From assembly GCF_023343835.1 (NCBI RefSeq), contig NC_064437.1:196001-260000 (forward strand): DNA of 64,000 bases. The letters run 5' to 3'. The translations under genes were made by a program, and so were the position numbers. The DNA comes from Lagopus muta. Taxonomy: Eukaryota > Chordata > Aves > Galliformes > Phasianidae. The notes under the pieces are model-generated. The model searched no databases, was not told the origin of the DNA, and was given only the letters and a program-made list of their open reading frames with translations. Positions 1 to 13,330 of this stretch are shown here, piece after piece. Position 1 is the stretch's first letter. Each line of letters begins with the position of its first letter.

Positions 1-905
1 GAATAATGAAGTAGGTTTAGAATGACTGGTGCAGCAGATACATGAAATGATCGAACGTGTCGTGCCTCCTAACCACAAATACATCTCCTAGAACAGCTGA
101 AGGCACCAGTTAGGACTCATCCTTCCAGCAAGATGCGACTGGTCCAGTCCATAGCAACACTTCTTGAGTGGATACAGCTCACTGGTATGCTTGCCAAGAT
201 GACAAACAAGGTACTGTGCTCTCTGCCTGCTGTCCTGCATATCATTAGGAGCTCTCCCTGCAATGCTTCTTGATTTATGCCATCATTGGCCATCTGAAGT
301 GTGGAGGTTAATTTTGGCTGCTTCTTTGGTGCATCCCTGTGTAGTGGCCTTTGCTGTTTGGTGTTCAGCTATCAGACTGGCTGAAGATCAGTGGCTACGT
401 GGCAGGTTGCCTTTCTCAGGCTTCCTCCCTTGCATGTGCACTGCATGCAGCTGCAGGCTCAGCTCTTGTTAGGCTGCAGGAGCAGCCCTGCTGCGTGGGT
501 TCATATGTGCTTGCTCAGGGTGACAGGCTTATCATGCTGGGGAAGAAGCTGGGCGCCACTCAGGAAAAGGCCAGGTGAGAGGAGAGATACATGAACCACA
601 CCTTGTGGTGCGAAGGCACCCGGACCATCCAGCAGACCCTCTGCTCCACGCTATGTTTTCCTTCTGCCTTGTAGCAGGGGCATGGCTTCTAGGCCAGGAC
701 TCGCACTGTGACTGGCAGCAGACATGTGGACATGTGTAGGCAGTTACACCGCCCTGGATATGAGCGCAGGTGGGGCTAATCTCAAGTCCAACAAAGATTC
801 GGAGCCTCCAACTTCTAGCTGTTGTGCACACATTTAATTTATCTCCGCTGGAGTTTGTGGGGACTCTGCTCTGCATCTTTCTCAGCTCATGGCAGAGGAA
901 ATGTC

Positions 906-961
906 TTATCTGGATGTAGCAATTTTATCTGGATGTGGTTTTTTATCTGGATGTAGCAATT
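906..961 (+). repeat. Three tandem 18-19 bp units with GATA-type sites
   Basis: The units are 906-924, 925-942 and 943-961. Units 1 and 3 share TTATCTGGATGTAGCAAT exactly; the middle unit keeps TTATCTGGATGT and then diverges. Each begins TTATCT, the reverse complement of AGATAA, a GATA-factor site. The repeat is seen; factor binding is inferred. Confidence 0.8.
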
Positions 962-2622
962 CGTGATTAGGATTTGAAGAGAGGACTTACAACAGCTTGG
1001 CTGAGTTTTACATACTTATTTTACACTGTCAGCAAAACAGATCAAAGTGGGATGAGCAGCTATAATTTGCTGTCACTAATTATCTGATTAAAACCTTGAA
1101 CACAATAACATTTTTATTTGAGTTCAAAAATATGTATTTAGAAAGAGGTGTGTAGAAGAAACATGATTTATTCTCAGGATCATCCTTAAAAAGCAACATT
1201 CCATATATTCCTGGATCCTGCTTTCTCTGTAGTTGGGGTCACTGGAGGTGTTCTGCTCAGTGAATCTAGCACTGCCTTTCTAGTGCTTCTTTCCTGCTGC
1301 CTTTCAGAATTTCTAGAGATGTATTTTTTACTGAAAGTGACAACTAGAACAAAGGAAGTATGTTTTCAGTGATCTGACTTGGCAAACAGACTGTTTTTAT
1401 CCCTTGTGTTTAAGTACCACCTGTGTTATGGTGATAAGAACAGTTAAGGAAGAACAGCTGCTCTGCAAGTGTACCTTCACGATTTTGCTGACCACAAAAT
1501 CTCTCATTTTGCCACGGGGAATGTAGCAGGCAATTCCTTCCACATCACTTGCTGAGAACCACTATATATTGGCAACAGCAAATTAATCCTTTTAAAGATC
1601 AGTTGAGATAGATGCTCTCACAAAGTGCATTAGTCTTTAGGTAGGTTCATGTAAGGATGTGCAAGAAGACTCCATTCATCTTGGCCCGATAGAGGGGTGA
1701 GCTTTTATCATTTCCGTGATCATCTGAAGCACAGAATTCCTGCACTGAGAGATGGTGGGCCATACTGGTGCAAGATTTGTCTGTCTGCAAATCGCCTTCT
1801 GTTCTTTTAGAAGAGACATGATATTCAGGCGGAAGCACAAGCTAATGGTTGTAAAGCAAAATGCTTCAAAGATGACCAAGAAGGAAGAAGAAAACAGAAC
1901 TAGTCCAGCTTAGTGAACAGAAGTCGTGCTTTAAATATGTGCCGGCTTACATACGTGTGTGCTTCCTTCCATTTAAATTCTCACGTCAAAACAGATTCTT
2001 TAGGGAAGCGCTGGAAGAGCAGTGTATCCACTTAAGGGGTGTAATATCTTCCTCTGCAAAAGGGCACTGGAGGAAGAGGTTATTTTAAGGTTATATGCAT
2101 ACAGTTTGCAGTGCTAACAAACATTCCTATGGATAGATTGTGTAAACACTCATGTATTTAAGGGCAGGCTTCATGTCAGCTTTTCATGGTACATCCAGAG
2201 CTCTGCCTCGCAATCTGTAACCATGGATCCCATCAGCGATGCCTTTGCTGCTCGTGTAGAAGTTCAACTATCCGCAGTGTGCATCTGAAAGATGTAATTT
2301 AGGCCCAGGTTGGCCCTGCGTGAGGTTTATCCTGCTCTGGGTAAAGACAATGGATCTATTGACTTAAATGGGGACGAGCCCGGGCCCACTGCCTTTGGCA
2401 CAGGACATTGTCTAGGCTAGCAGGTCCCTGTGTAAATAGCTTGCAGAACCTTTGATGGCTGCTTCTGATGCTCAGCCACTTGCCTCACATGTAGGCAAGT
2501 TATTCGGCGATGGGAGGTTTGGCACAGTATCCAGTTCCAGAGTTCCGAATGGAAAACACGCTCTCATGCCCGAGGCGCGCTGCAGCCGGCTGTGCAGAGC
2601 TCCGCACTGCGCTGCCCTGCCT

Positions 2623-2663
2623 GCTGCTCGGGGCTCTGTGCAGGAGCTGCTCGGGGCTCTGTG
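2623..2663 (+). repeat. Direct repeat of 18 bp, period 23, in a GC-rich patch
   Basis: GCTGCTCGGGGCTCTGTG occurs at 2623-2640 and again at 2646-2663. It sits in a GC-rich patch (about 2570-2760) within AT-rich surroundings. Open frames across the patch look composition-driven. Confidence 0.8.
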
Positions 2664-4650
2664 GGGCGGCAGCCCCTCCTGCAGTGCTGCCCGGCTGGGC
2701 GCCCGCAGAGACCTGTGGCCATGGCGAGCCAAAGCCGGCTGCTGCCAGGGAACGCTGCACCACAGATCTTCACTTCTGCAGTTTTTACAGGGGGTGTAAA
2801 GCGCTGTTCTGCAGGAAAACGGTGCCTGTTTTACTTGGCGAGGCCAAGCTCGGGCTCGAGGACATTTTGAGGCTCTTTGACTCGCTCTGTACGGAGCAGA
2901 CCGGTTTGGAGTTCAACTACACCTCCCGAATTGGAGTCACGGCGATTCAATTGACTGAGTTGTCAGATTGTTTATATTCCTCTTAGTATTAAATCTTTCA
3001 TTCCTAAGAAAGGCCACCTTAGACAAATGGTTTATTTCACATAATGGGTTATTTACATTTTTGGATGCAAAAACTAGTTACGTATTTGGTGATGACAAGC
3101 GTGGATGTTCTGTGTTTAAAAACCAAAATTGCAGCGTTGTTCGTGTAACAAACCTCCTGTTCCACACTCTGTCAAAGTGCCCGCCGCCTTCAGCCTGAAT
3201 AATGACTGCAAGATTTGGTCTTCTCTCTGAGGATTTTCAGTTTCTCATGGAAGTATGCTTGTACACAGATGAAATACATATGTTTGTTTGAAAATGAATG
3301 GCTACACTGATATTTTAGATATGCTGAGTGAAACGGTATAATCCATAAATACGGGCGAACACTTCATGGTGCAGCAGTGCTTGCATTGTGTTTTTCATTC
3401 TGTAGTGAAGTTTATGACTTTGGCCTTTCATTCCAAAACAGACTTTTTTTTCTCCTACTTTTCCCATGAGCACAAATTCTTAAAAAAAGAAAGAAAAGGA
3501 TCGAGCAGTCTGATTAACAAAACTAAAACTCTTTACTGAAAAGTTTCTCTTTTTTGACAGTTTTATTTTGCAGTTTATTTTACAGTCTATTGAGCAACAT
3601 TAGTTTCAAAAACTGAAAAAAGTATTTCCAAAGAGGCAGAAATAGAATGCTTTGTTTTAGCTGAAATGATTAATCACCATCTTTACTTTAAAACTAAAGT
3701 TTTTTCCAGGGTGTTGTGTTCTTGACAGGCTGTGTGCCGTGAGGCATGGTTGTCCATCAGAACATTTCCAACTGACACCGGCATGAAGTCGCAACATTTT
3801 TTGTTTCGAGATAAAGCCCAGTTTGTCTAATCAATTGATTTCTGCTTGGGGTTCAAGCTCCATGCACGAGTCTCCCTGAACATGGGTGGGATCCAGCCGT
3901 GGTGTGGGGGATGGGGAGGGATGGCTTTGCTTAAGCAGGAGAGGTGCTGAGGCCAAGTGCTGTCCCCGTTGAGGGGGAGGTCAGATCAGAGCTGTGGGCA
4001 GTTCTATCGGCTGTCCAAGTGGAGAAAACACACCAAATTGTATCTTAAATATTCAGGTTAACCTCTGCAGGAGGACCAGCAGGTTTAACACCAACCATAC
4101 CAGATTTATGTGCATTCAGCTGTCGTACCACTGATGTACAATAGAAGAGATCAGACTGCATTTCTTCTGAAACCAAGGCCGTTTCTCTATGGAGGTGCAT
4201 AGGCAAAGCTCTGCTGCTGTGCTATGGACTGCCAGAGGGCACAGCCCTGCTCACAGTGCCACCTCCTGCCCATGCCATGGGAGATGTGCTGCAGGCCTGC
4301 AGGCACAGGAAGGGTGGGAGAGCTGGGTGTTAAATCTGTGCACGCTTCAGGTGCCCTGCATGAATAGCCGCTTATTTTTGGCAGACGACGCACCCTCTGG
4401 TGGGAGCCTGCTGGGGACTATTCCACCACTGCACACAGAGCACTTGGAAGGCCTCCGAATCAAAGCAGTACTGGTCTTGATGCAAAGCCAATGGAAATAT
4501 CTACATTACATTTAATGGCCTCTGGAGCAAGCACTTACGGAAATGTGATGTCTTACTGGGCTGCTTGCTACAACCACACCCATGAAGGTGAGTTGTTCAA
4601 ATGCCTCCAAAATACTGAAACTATCAGCTTTAAACTTGATGTGCCAGCTT

Positions 4651-4692
4651 CTTTTCCTTTCCTTTCCTTTCCTTTTTTTTTTTTTTTTTTTA
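4651..4692 (+). repeat. (TTTCC)n followed by poly-T
   Basis: Several CCTTT units run into a long T tract, a simple sequence repeat. Confidence 0.85.
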
Positions 4693-7600
4693 ATTTTCTC
4701 TTTCCAAGGACAGATAATTTTAGTCTGAAAAGTGAGAAGTTTGTCTTTAGATCCCAACTAAAATATACAAAAAAGGGAACCCCTGATAGCTTTCGGTCTG
4801 TGCCACAACAGATGCTCCCCCATTCAGACAGCTCAGGCTGTGGTCCTCCTTCCTGCTGAAAGAGAGCCCCTCATGATGTTCCCCTCAGACCTTAATGAGT
4901 TTAGTCTGCATTACTTCCTCTTCTGGTGACATTATCAGAAGAAATTACTGTGTACCATTACCTTTCGGCAATGAAGGCTGACAGGGCCTCCCTCCTCTCT
5001 CCTCTACCAAGCTAAGTGCACTTCCCCAAGACAGGAAGGTATTGTCTAGCTTTGACCCTTTGAAGTTCCCCTCACCTCCACCTACAGCTTGCTGCAATTT
5101 CAGTCTGTGCTCCCCTGTCCTGTGTGCTCAGAGGTGGTGGATGCCCCTGTGACTGTTACAGCTGTGATGCCCAGGACAGAGGATGCTGCGCAGGGCTCCC
5201 CGTCACCCCTCCTGTCCAGTCCTGTTGGCTGGGCCTGCTGAGGAGGGCATGAATCTGCAAGCTGAGAAGGCTGAGGGGATGTAGTGTAATTATCTCTCAG
5301 GTGACTTCAAAACTGCTGAAAGAAAGAAAAACGCGCCCAGAAAAAAACGGCCTCTCCAGTGGTGAGAAGCGAACACCTCACCAAAGTGCCAGGTTCAGCC
5401 TTCATGTTATTTCCACTGGTTTCTTGCTCAGCAGCAATCCCTTTGAATGGACCTGGTGCTTGTCCTGGTGTTTGTCCTGTTACCAGGTTGCTCTTGATGG
5501 CCCTGGGCTGAGCCGATGGAGATGCACAGACTGTGGCAGGTTTGTGACACTGAACCCAGGGTTCTGGCCTATTTGAAGAGAAAAAAAAACAATTCATAAA
5601 GCAGTCAAGTTTAATTATTCTTGGAATAACTGCATGTGATCTCCTTAAGTATTTTTTACAGCAGACAGAGCAGTGCTGTCTGGCTGCAGAACACTCCGGG
5701 CTGTGCTGGGCATGCAGCACAAAGCCAGCCTTCCTGCTCCCCGTTGGTGCACTGCAGCAACAGAATTGGTGTGGAGATGTGGGAATGTGCTGCCTGCAGG
5801 GTGCAGCTTGGTGATCCCAGCACCGCTCACTCCCATTGCACCTCAGAGACAAGCATGACTGAATGTGTGGTAGCTTGGTGGTGACAAATTGTCATAACCA
5901 TACCCTATGAATGCCAAATTAAGTCCTTGGTGAATGAGGGCTGCATTCGGAGGCAACTAATTGTGTCTGTCCTGTGCTGTATATTCCGTGTTTGTATACA
6001 TGACTGTTCAATATCTTACGAATTTTCTCACGGAATCGAACAACACCCCTCTTAAGGGAGTGGTTTCCCAGCAGTTATGAAAAACAAGATGTTTTTCATC
6101 TGGAATACACAGAACTACAGCCAAACAACACTTTGTTACAGAGTCTTTTCCCCTTGATTTTACTTTTAAGCATTCATTGCGTGGCTGTATCATTCATCTT
6201 GAGCATTTCTGAGGAGTGTGTCTCAGGAGGGTTTTCTCTCCTTAGGACTCTGCTGGCCTCACTTTATGTCTTTTGGCTGTGTCTGCAGCCAGGCATTGTT
6301 TAGCCTGCGTTATGTGACTCAGAATGGTTTCAGTTTACATACACTTTATCATTCTGTATCTCCAATAAAATCACTATACCCAGATACTTAGACCTCTATA
6401 CAGTTAGATAAAGAGCTGTAACTGTATGCATGAACTCCAAGGGCACTATAAATGCCTATAAATATCTATCTAGGAAAAACGAGGAGGCCTTGTTGCAAAA
6501 AGGAGTATCTCAATTCCTGTCTGGTAACTTTGAGTAACAAATGCACTGTTCTGTGGCATCAGCACTGGGAGGGTGAAAAAAGGCTCAGGAAAATGTTCCC
6601 ATTTCAGAGCCTCTTGGCTTCAGTGCTGACTTCATGGGTGCTCAGGAGAAGAATCTTCTCTCCTGACCGTGACTTCTTTGCTTCTTTCTTTCACCTTGTA
6701 GGGGAAATTCACTCTTCAGAGAAGGAGCCGATGCAGTTGTTAGCAGCAGTTAGTTCTGGTATTGCTTTCTTCCCTTTCTTCTGTCGCCCAAGATGCTGCA
6801 TTGCAGGCAAATTCTGTGGCAGTGCTTGAAAGCACCACCCCCTCCGAGCGCCACGGACGGGGAGCTAACGTGGCACAGTCCTGTGCCAGCACGGAGCAGC
6901 TGGGCCACTGCTCCTCAGGGGGCGCTTCTGGCTGCAGCTGCTGTTTGCCAGGGGGAACAAAGGACCTTTCCTGCTCCCAGGTATGACTGCAAGTCTCAGA
7001 CCCTGAGTGAGGTGTTACTGTGGATTTGCATTCCCATCACTCTTCCTAAAACTATAGCTTATGTAAAATTTCATTAACCCAGTTACTTGGTTCAGAACTT
7101 GGAGAATTAGCGTACTTTCCTGTAACTGAAGATTTCATATAAAGCTTGATCTTGGTGTAATTCTCAGTCTCTTTTGTAATTTTATTGGGCCTCAAAGTTT
7201 TCTGTGGCCGGGGGAAATGCTCTATGTAAAACTCAGAGCTTCATCTGGTAGTGATTTGTCATTTACCATGTTTTGGGCTTGCTGCCAGGTCAGCTGTCAC
7301 CAAATGAAAGGAAGACCAAGGAATAAAATGATTATCAGGAAAAGGCTTAGAAAGGTTGCAAATGAAATAAACGAAGAATAGCTTAAAACTGAGAGGAGGA
7401 TATGTATAATCAATCACAGAAATCACAGGGCAGGCAGCAAGGGAGCTCGGGTTTCCCCTAGGCTGGAGTCCTTTTCACACTCAAGGCCCTTTATTGTTAT
7501 CCTTCAAAGATGTGTGATCGAGTGGACCACCAAGACAAAAATTCTAGTGAACCTGTAAAACCATGATTACCTCCACTTTGTGTCTCTTTATATGGAGTAT

Positions 7601-10275
7601 CCGTTATTAGTGATATGGTGTCTGTTACGATTATGTGTTCTGCAGTGAGAGGGGAGGCTGAGACGCAGGCAAGGAGAGAACAAAGGGCTGCCCCAGCAGT
7701 GCTGCACAGGGCAGGGATCAGAGAGGGATGTCCTGAGGTGCACCTCTCACACCTGGAACTGCTGAGAGAAGGTCCTGGGAGTTAATGGGAGTTTTGGTTT
7801 GAAGGAGTAAGCAAGACAGAAGAAAAAAATTGTAATTCGTGCATCAACTTTCAGAGGTTATATTTGGTTTACGTAAGGGGTTGTTTATTTATGTTTTGAC
7901 TACTGGGTTTTGGATTAAATGCACACTTAGACAGGGATTGCGAGTTGGTGTTGTGAAAAAACAATAGGCCAAGAAGAAAAGGATGGTTCAACAGATACTT
8001 TATGCACACATTAGCCTCTCCTCAAGCCTGTGAATCTTTCTGGGGACAGTTCTGCAGCTCTGTCAGCAGCCAGCTGTGAAGGGAATTTCCCACAGCTTTT
8101 GATGTGTTCTTAGTTTAGTCGTTATTGTTCTCAGCTATGTGAGGTCAGTCAGTAAAATTGAATAGCTGCAGAGGCAGACGGATGGCTGGCAGAGGTCTCA
8201 CCGTGCCGCTGTGTGGCTGTGCTGTGCCCTGCTGCAGGGCTGCTCTGGCGTGGCGCGGTGCGCTGCCCTGCCTGCTCAGATCGCTGCACACTGTGTGAGC
8301 GCCCCTGTGCAGATGGCTGTGTTGAGCCCTGGGTCAGGAAGGCATGAATCCATCCTTCCGTTTCTTGTTGGGGTTGCACTGAGAGAACGGGCATGCTGGT
8401 GCAGAAGCAGTTTATTTTATTCACCCCTGTGCAGCGGTCAGAGGTGAGGGATGAAGTCTGGGCCCTCCGTAAGAGCAGGAGCACTGTAATCCTCCTGCAC
8501 GTACCTGATGTGCAGGTGTAAGCTTCTCTACATGCGTGTCACCTCTTGATACAACAGCGTTGTACAAAGAAGCAGTAATTCCACTGAAGGATGGGGACCA
8601 CTTGCTGTCCAGTTAATGTATACTATCACTGCTATGGAAGAAAGGCTCAGCTGTCTCCTGGGCTTCTCCCATTGTTGATGCTGTCCTTGGAAAAGCCAGT
8701 AGGGAAACGCCGTTCTGCCTTCTCCCAGCCCCAGAGGAGTTGCCTGAATAAGATGACTGTGAGATTGGTATCCTGGGGCACCAGGGAGGAAAGGAGGGAA
8801 GGCTGAATGAATTTTTCAGCAACTTTCCTTTAATCTCTCTGTGAAGGAGGATGAGCAGTGATGTTCCTATGCTGGTGGGACTGCAGCTCCCGCAGCCCTA
8901 TTCACACGAGCAGTAACAGCAAGCATGGGTATTTGTTGGGCCAGAGAGGAGCAACACTGGGGGCAGCATTCTATCACTGTAAGTCAGGTGCACCCCCTGG
9001 GCTGGCGAGTGAGCCTGGCTGGGCTCCTTCATAGTAGCACAGAGCCTGCAGAGCTGCATGGCCTTGGCACTGAGCTGGGGAGGAGCAGACTGAACTCTGA
9101 TGCGATGTGTGAGGAGGCTGGGGTTCTGACCTGTGATCAGTGGGAAGAGTAGGAATTTTCTTTTACTTGCATTGTTGAAAAAACTTCAGTCAGTGTATGC
9201 AGACAAGCTGACTTTCCCTTGCTACTTAGTTGATGTCCATCTAATAATGTAATCATGTCGTTAGCTTTTCTGTTATGGTGTTTTTCTCCCTGTGTTTTTT
9301 TTTTTTTTAATTATTTTTTATTTTTTCCCCTCAAATCCACTTGCTCTTCCTTATTTGCAGTCCTTATTGTTGTTATCCTCCTCTGGATACTAGTGCTACT
9401 TTCCTTTCCTACATTCCCTTCCAAATCCACTGGTGCTCTTCCTGCCTTTAATTTTTCCCCTGCTTTGAGATGCATATTGCCTTAGCTACCTTCCCCGCTG
9501 TGCCAAATTGGTCCTTGAGGAAGGCAGTGCCTTTCCTCATCACATAACATGCTGATTTTCCCTTGCAGAAAGCAGTGGCTGCTGTCAAGGGAGGACTGGC
9601 CTTGAAGATATGTGACTTGATATCTATGATGGTTGTAGTCTTCCAGTACACGAGCGAGTGAAATTTTCTTGTCTTGTCCTGTTCTGTGGTCTTTTTTTCC
9701 CCTCTTACTTTCTTTCTCAAAGGTGCTCTGGTACACACAGAATAAGGAGCTTAAATTGAGCTGGTAGCAGTTTCCTTGTGATATCAGAACACTGCAATAC
9801 AGCTCTGTTTTACTCAGGAGAGTAGAATGCTGCTGCTTTAGTGTCAGATGCACTCTATTGCGCCACTTGTTCTCCCCACCCAAAGACTTCATTGATGCTG
9901 AATACTTGAATATGCTGGTGAGCAAATGAGTCTGTACCTTTTTAAAATAGTTGTAGAAACTTAAATAGTGAGCCAAATGGAGGACAATGATCAGGGAAAC
10001 GTGTTTGGTTTTTTTCCAGACCTTTAGACTGACTTCCTTAGTAGTAATGAATACAGTGTTACATACAAACCTAACTTAGGAAATGCTAATTTGAACTGAA
10101 TCTTGTGGGTACAGCATGCGCTAGAAGAAATATCGGTGTATTGTTCTTCAACTTCTAGTTAGTGAAGGCCAGGATCCACTTAGAAATAGAAGGAAAGGCT
10201 GCTGAGATAATTCAGAAACCCTGAGAAAGACTGCTGGAAAACATGGCAGTGATGACTTAGAAATGGATTTGTGTT

Positions 10276-10498
10276 CAGAATCACAGAACGGCCCGGGTTG
10301 GAAGGGACCTTGAAGATGATGAAGCTCCAACCTCCCACCACACGCAGGGCCACCAACCTCCACATTTCACAGCAGCCCAGGCTGCCCAGGTCCCCATCCA
10401 ACCTGGCCTTGAACACCTCCAGGGATGGATGGGGCATCACAGCCTCTCTGGGCAGCTGTTCCAGCACCTCACTGCTCTCATAGCAAAGAAATTCTGCA
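10276..10498 (-). mobile_element. CR1 LINE 3' fragment
   Basis: The stretch opens with CAGAATCACAGAA and GGTTGGAAGGGACC, the reverse complement of the CR1 3' end. It continues with the familiar 'aggctgcccaggtccccatc' and 'gggcagctgttccagcacct' segments. It is the best preserved CR1 copy in the window, and the dead open frames across it are relics. CR1 copies are typically 5'-truncated, as here. Confidence 0.93.
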
Positions 10499-11030
10499 TC
10501 TGTAGAGCAGTGACATATTTACTTTTTCATATTTGGGAAATGTGGAACTCTATGTCATGCTTTCCTAACTGTGAAAATATCTACGGCCATCACACTGACA
10601 ACACAATAATTCAGCAGATCTGCAGAGGTCAGCCTTTGAAATGTGTTTTAGTGTGTCTGTGTGCATCATTTGAGTCTGTGTAAGAAGCAAATAAATTAGT
10701 GTGGTGCAATTCAGCCTGTTCCACACTGCAGTGTGTCATGTTGAAGAATCAGTGGGAAAAGTTGCCAGAAAAAGAAGATGTGTAGCGTTCTGATCCCAAG
10801 CTGCCAGCTGCTCCTTGCTGAGAGCCTGCAGTGTTCTTGGATTCACACCCACAGCTTCACTCAAATACATCAGTTAGCAGCTAATACAGTTAATAACGAG
10901 AAGGTGCATTTACCTCTTTATTGCTGTTGTTACTGACATTCTGAATAAATGTAGGCTACAGGGGTTCATATGGCAGCTTTGTTGGAAACAAGTGAAGGTA
11001 AATGCTGTGGGGGTTGGCAGACTTCATCTG

Positions 11031-11150
11031 CTGTCATCCTTGGAGACGCTGAAACCTGATCTATTGTCAGAGTTCCCTCACTTTGAGCAGGGGTTGCCAG
11101 ATTGCCTTCCACAGTTTCTTCCAACCAAAATTATTTTATGATTCATGATA
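11031..11150 (+). mobile_element. Old CR1 3' fragment
   Basis: The order 'atccttggaga', 'tttgagcaggggttg', 'cttccaacc' and 'ttttatgattcatgat' follows the CR1 3' end in the sense direction. It is heavily diverged and lacks a clean terminal octamer array. It lies about 640 bp before an opposite-strand CR1 fragment. Confidence 0.75.
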
Positions 11151-11792
11151 ACAGCATTTCAGAAAAAAAAAAAAAGTTTGGCTTATTTATTTATCCTCTG
11201 CTACTGCTGCTTTTCTGTGAGAATGTCCCATTTTGAGTAACGGCTTCACAAGATTTCTGATTTTTTACTGATACATTTATGAGCAATTTGTGCTCCCTTT
11301 GTACAGGTGGTGAATTGGTCAAAATCCACATGTTATACAAACAAACAAACAAATAAACATTTTCCTTGATTTTCTTAATCCAAGCTGCAGGATTTATCTA
11401 ACACTTTTGTCTTCTTACAAACAATATGAATGCTGTTTCTAAGCTTTCCTTGGTAGAATAATAATAGTATCCTTTGAAAACAGGAAAAGTGAAAAGAAAA
11501 TATTTACAATTCTGAATAAAATATCTATCCAGGCAGGCAACAGCTCTGACAAAGACAGGGGATGTCCTGAGGCCGACAGAAGTCAGTGTAGTCATGTGGG
11601 CAGTAAGAATGGCAGGGAAGGGTAAGAACTGTCACTTTGTCTCTGAATTGAAAGAATTTATCACAACATTTTTCACTGCACTGTAAGTAGCTAACAGACT
11701 AAGTCAAATTAAATATGCTTCCAGGAAGACTTTCTCAGCTCATTACAGTCTTTTTTTTTCTCCAAGCTTACAGATAACCTTACCACTATTTC

Positions 11793-12120
11793 CACAGAAT
11801 CATAGCTAGGATTGCAGAGTACCTGTGGCTGACTGGGACCTCTGCCAGATATTGCCCAGCATAACCCTCCTGCTCAGGCAGGGGCAGACAGAACAGGCTG
11901 CCCAGGACCATGTCCAGTTGAGTTGTATCTCCACAGATGGAGACTTCACAAGCTCTCTAGGTAACCTCTGTCAGTGTTCAACCACCCTCACAGCAAAAAA
12001 TTGTTTCCTTATGTTCAGAAGGAGCCTCCTGTGTTTCAGTTTGTGCCTATTGCCTCTTGCGCTGTATTCATACACACAGTAAGCCTGTCCTGAACACTTT
12101 CTCCCTGAGACAGAAGAGCC
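11793..12120 (-). mobile_element. CR1 LINE 3' fragment, diverged
   Basis: It starts CACAGAATCATAG and proceeds through 'cctcctgctcaggcagg', 'caggctgcccaggaccatgt', 'tctccacagatggagact' and 'gtttgtgcctattgcctctt', all in CR1 antisense order. The right boundary is approximate: past about 12120 the CR1 resemblance is lost. The open frame in it is a relic, not a gene. Confidence 0.88.
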
Positions 12121-13084
12121 CCATATCTCAAACTCTGCTTATTGCCCAGCCCAGGAAAGCAGCTCCCCAGGGCAGAAAGGTGCAACAAGCTTGTTCCTGC
12201 AAGATTTCCATCTTATCTCAGACTTGTCGCCTTGATGAAACTCAGTTTGTGAAACACAGAGGAATTTCTCAGAGGGCTCAGTGTCCTCAGGAGCCACACT
12301 TGCTGCCTGCAGCCCTCCTGGCACGCTGTCCTTGGGACGCAGGAGGTGGAGGCTCTGGGCACAGCCCCGGCACGAGCCAGCAGCTCAGTGGGCCTCCTCT
12401 TGGAGGCTGTTTCTGGACAGTGCTCCCCTCAGCGCTCCTGCCTGAACCAGCTTCTCCACTGCTGCCAGACAGGAGAAGCTCAGCTCAGCCTGGTTCAGCT
12501 GCTTTGGGCATATTTGGGACACGTCAGGTCAGAATGTTACATTTTTGATAGGCACGGGTCAACTGTTCCAGACTGAAAGCAAGGGCATGCTTCACTTGGT
12601 TTTTCAGTGCAGTGAGCAGTGAGAGCGGAGGGGTGAGATCGGTCAGAATACGGAGCATCCTGGACACATGGACAGTCTTATTATGTATAAAAACAGTTGA
12701 AACTTAAAACTGATTGGAAAAAAAGAAGTGACACAAAAATGAGATTCTTTTTGATGACAGGATCGACTTCCATTAAACCATCCACAGTTGAGAGCTTGCT
12801 GCCTTAAAGAGGCAAATGGCAATCTTGATTTAAAACAAACAAACAAATCTCCCCTTTTTCCTGTTTGCTTATGCCACTATTCCCACTATGTAATCTGAGC
12901 ATAAAGGAAAGCATGCTGCTAAACTTTCTGAAGCCTTCATTTAGCATCTGCATGTAGAACTTTAAAAGAAAAAATACAAACAAGTTGAACATACATATGG
13001 AGACTCAGAAGATTGTATCACAGATAAGGAAAACGCTTAGGATTTTCTTTTTGTATGTGTAATGCCTTTGCAACCTACTCACAA

Positions 13085-13330
13085 CGTTATTCCCTGCATG
13101 AGGGCCCCCTAATTATTTCATCATGCAGCAGGAAATTCTGGTAGGTCATATATAAACAGCCCGAGGCAGGGACCTCTTCATCAGATAGAGCGTGACATCT
13201 GACATCTGCGCAGCCTGCCGCTCGCATGCCACAATTAGCCAGGCAGCCCCAACACTAATGCAAGAGCAACTGGGAGCGTGGGGCTAACCGGTGTGGCAAA
13301 GGTCTCCCCTAATCCCGAAATAAACATAGG
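13085..13330. promoter_or_regulatory. Candidate conserved regulatory block with TATA-like site
   Basis: CTAATTA (13109-13115) and further ATTA-type sites surround TATATAAA (13149-13156). CpG-containing sequence follows at 13200-13280. The combination of homeodomain-type sites, a TATA-like box and non-repetitive sequence is why it is listed. Conservation was not tested. Confidence 0.25.

Larger units (their letters stand above)
1..10275. other. Gene-free AT-rich stretch
   Basis: I see no gene, CR1 copy or RNA gene here. Content beyond single-copy DNA is the GATA-type tandem unit at 906-961, the GC-rich direct repeat at 2623-2663, the pyrimidine tract at 4651-4692 and a T run near 9297-9309. 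Short open frames show no family resemblance. Confidence 0.6.

Noticed and set aside
2510-2986. 158-codon plus-strand frame over the GC-rich patch
   Set aside because: Both strands are open over the patch and the sequence looks composition-driven, with a direct repeat inside.
5307-5852. 181-codon minus-strand frame
   Set aside because: It is Cys/His/Ser-rich with no zinc-finger spacing or other family pattern.
6792-6980. Possible exon between CCCAAG and CCCAG/GTATGA
   Set aside because: The acceptor context is weak, reading frames overlap without preference and no family is recognised.
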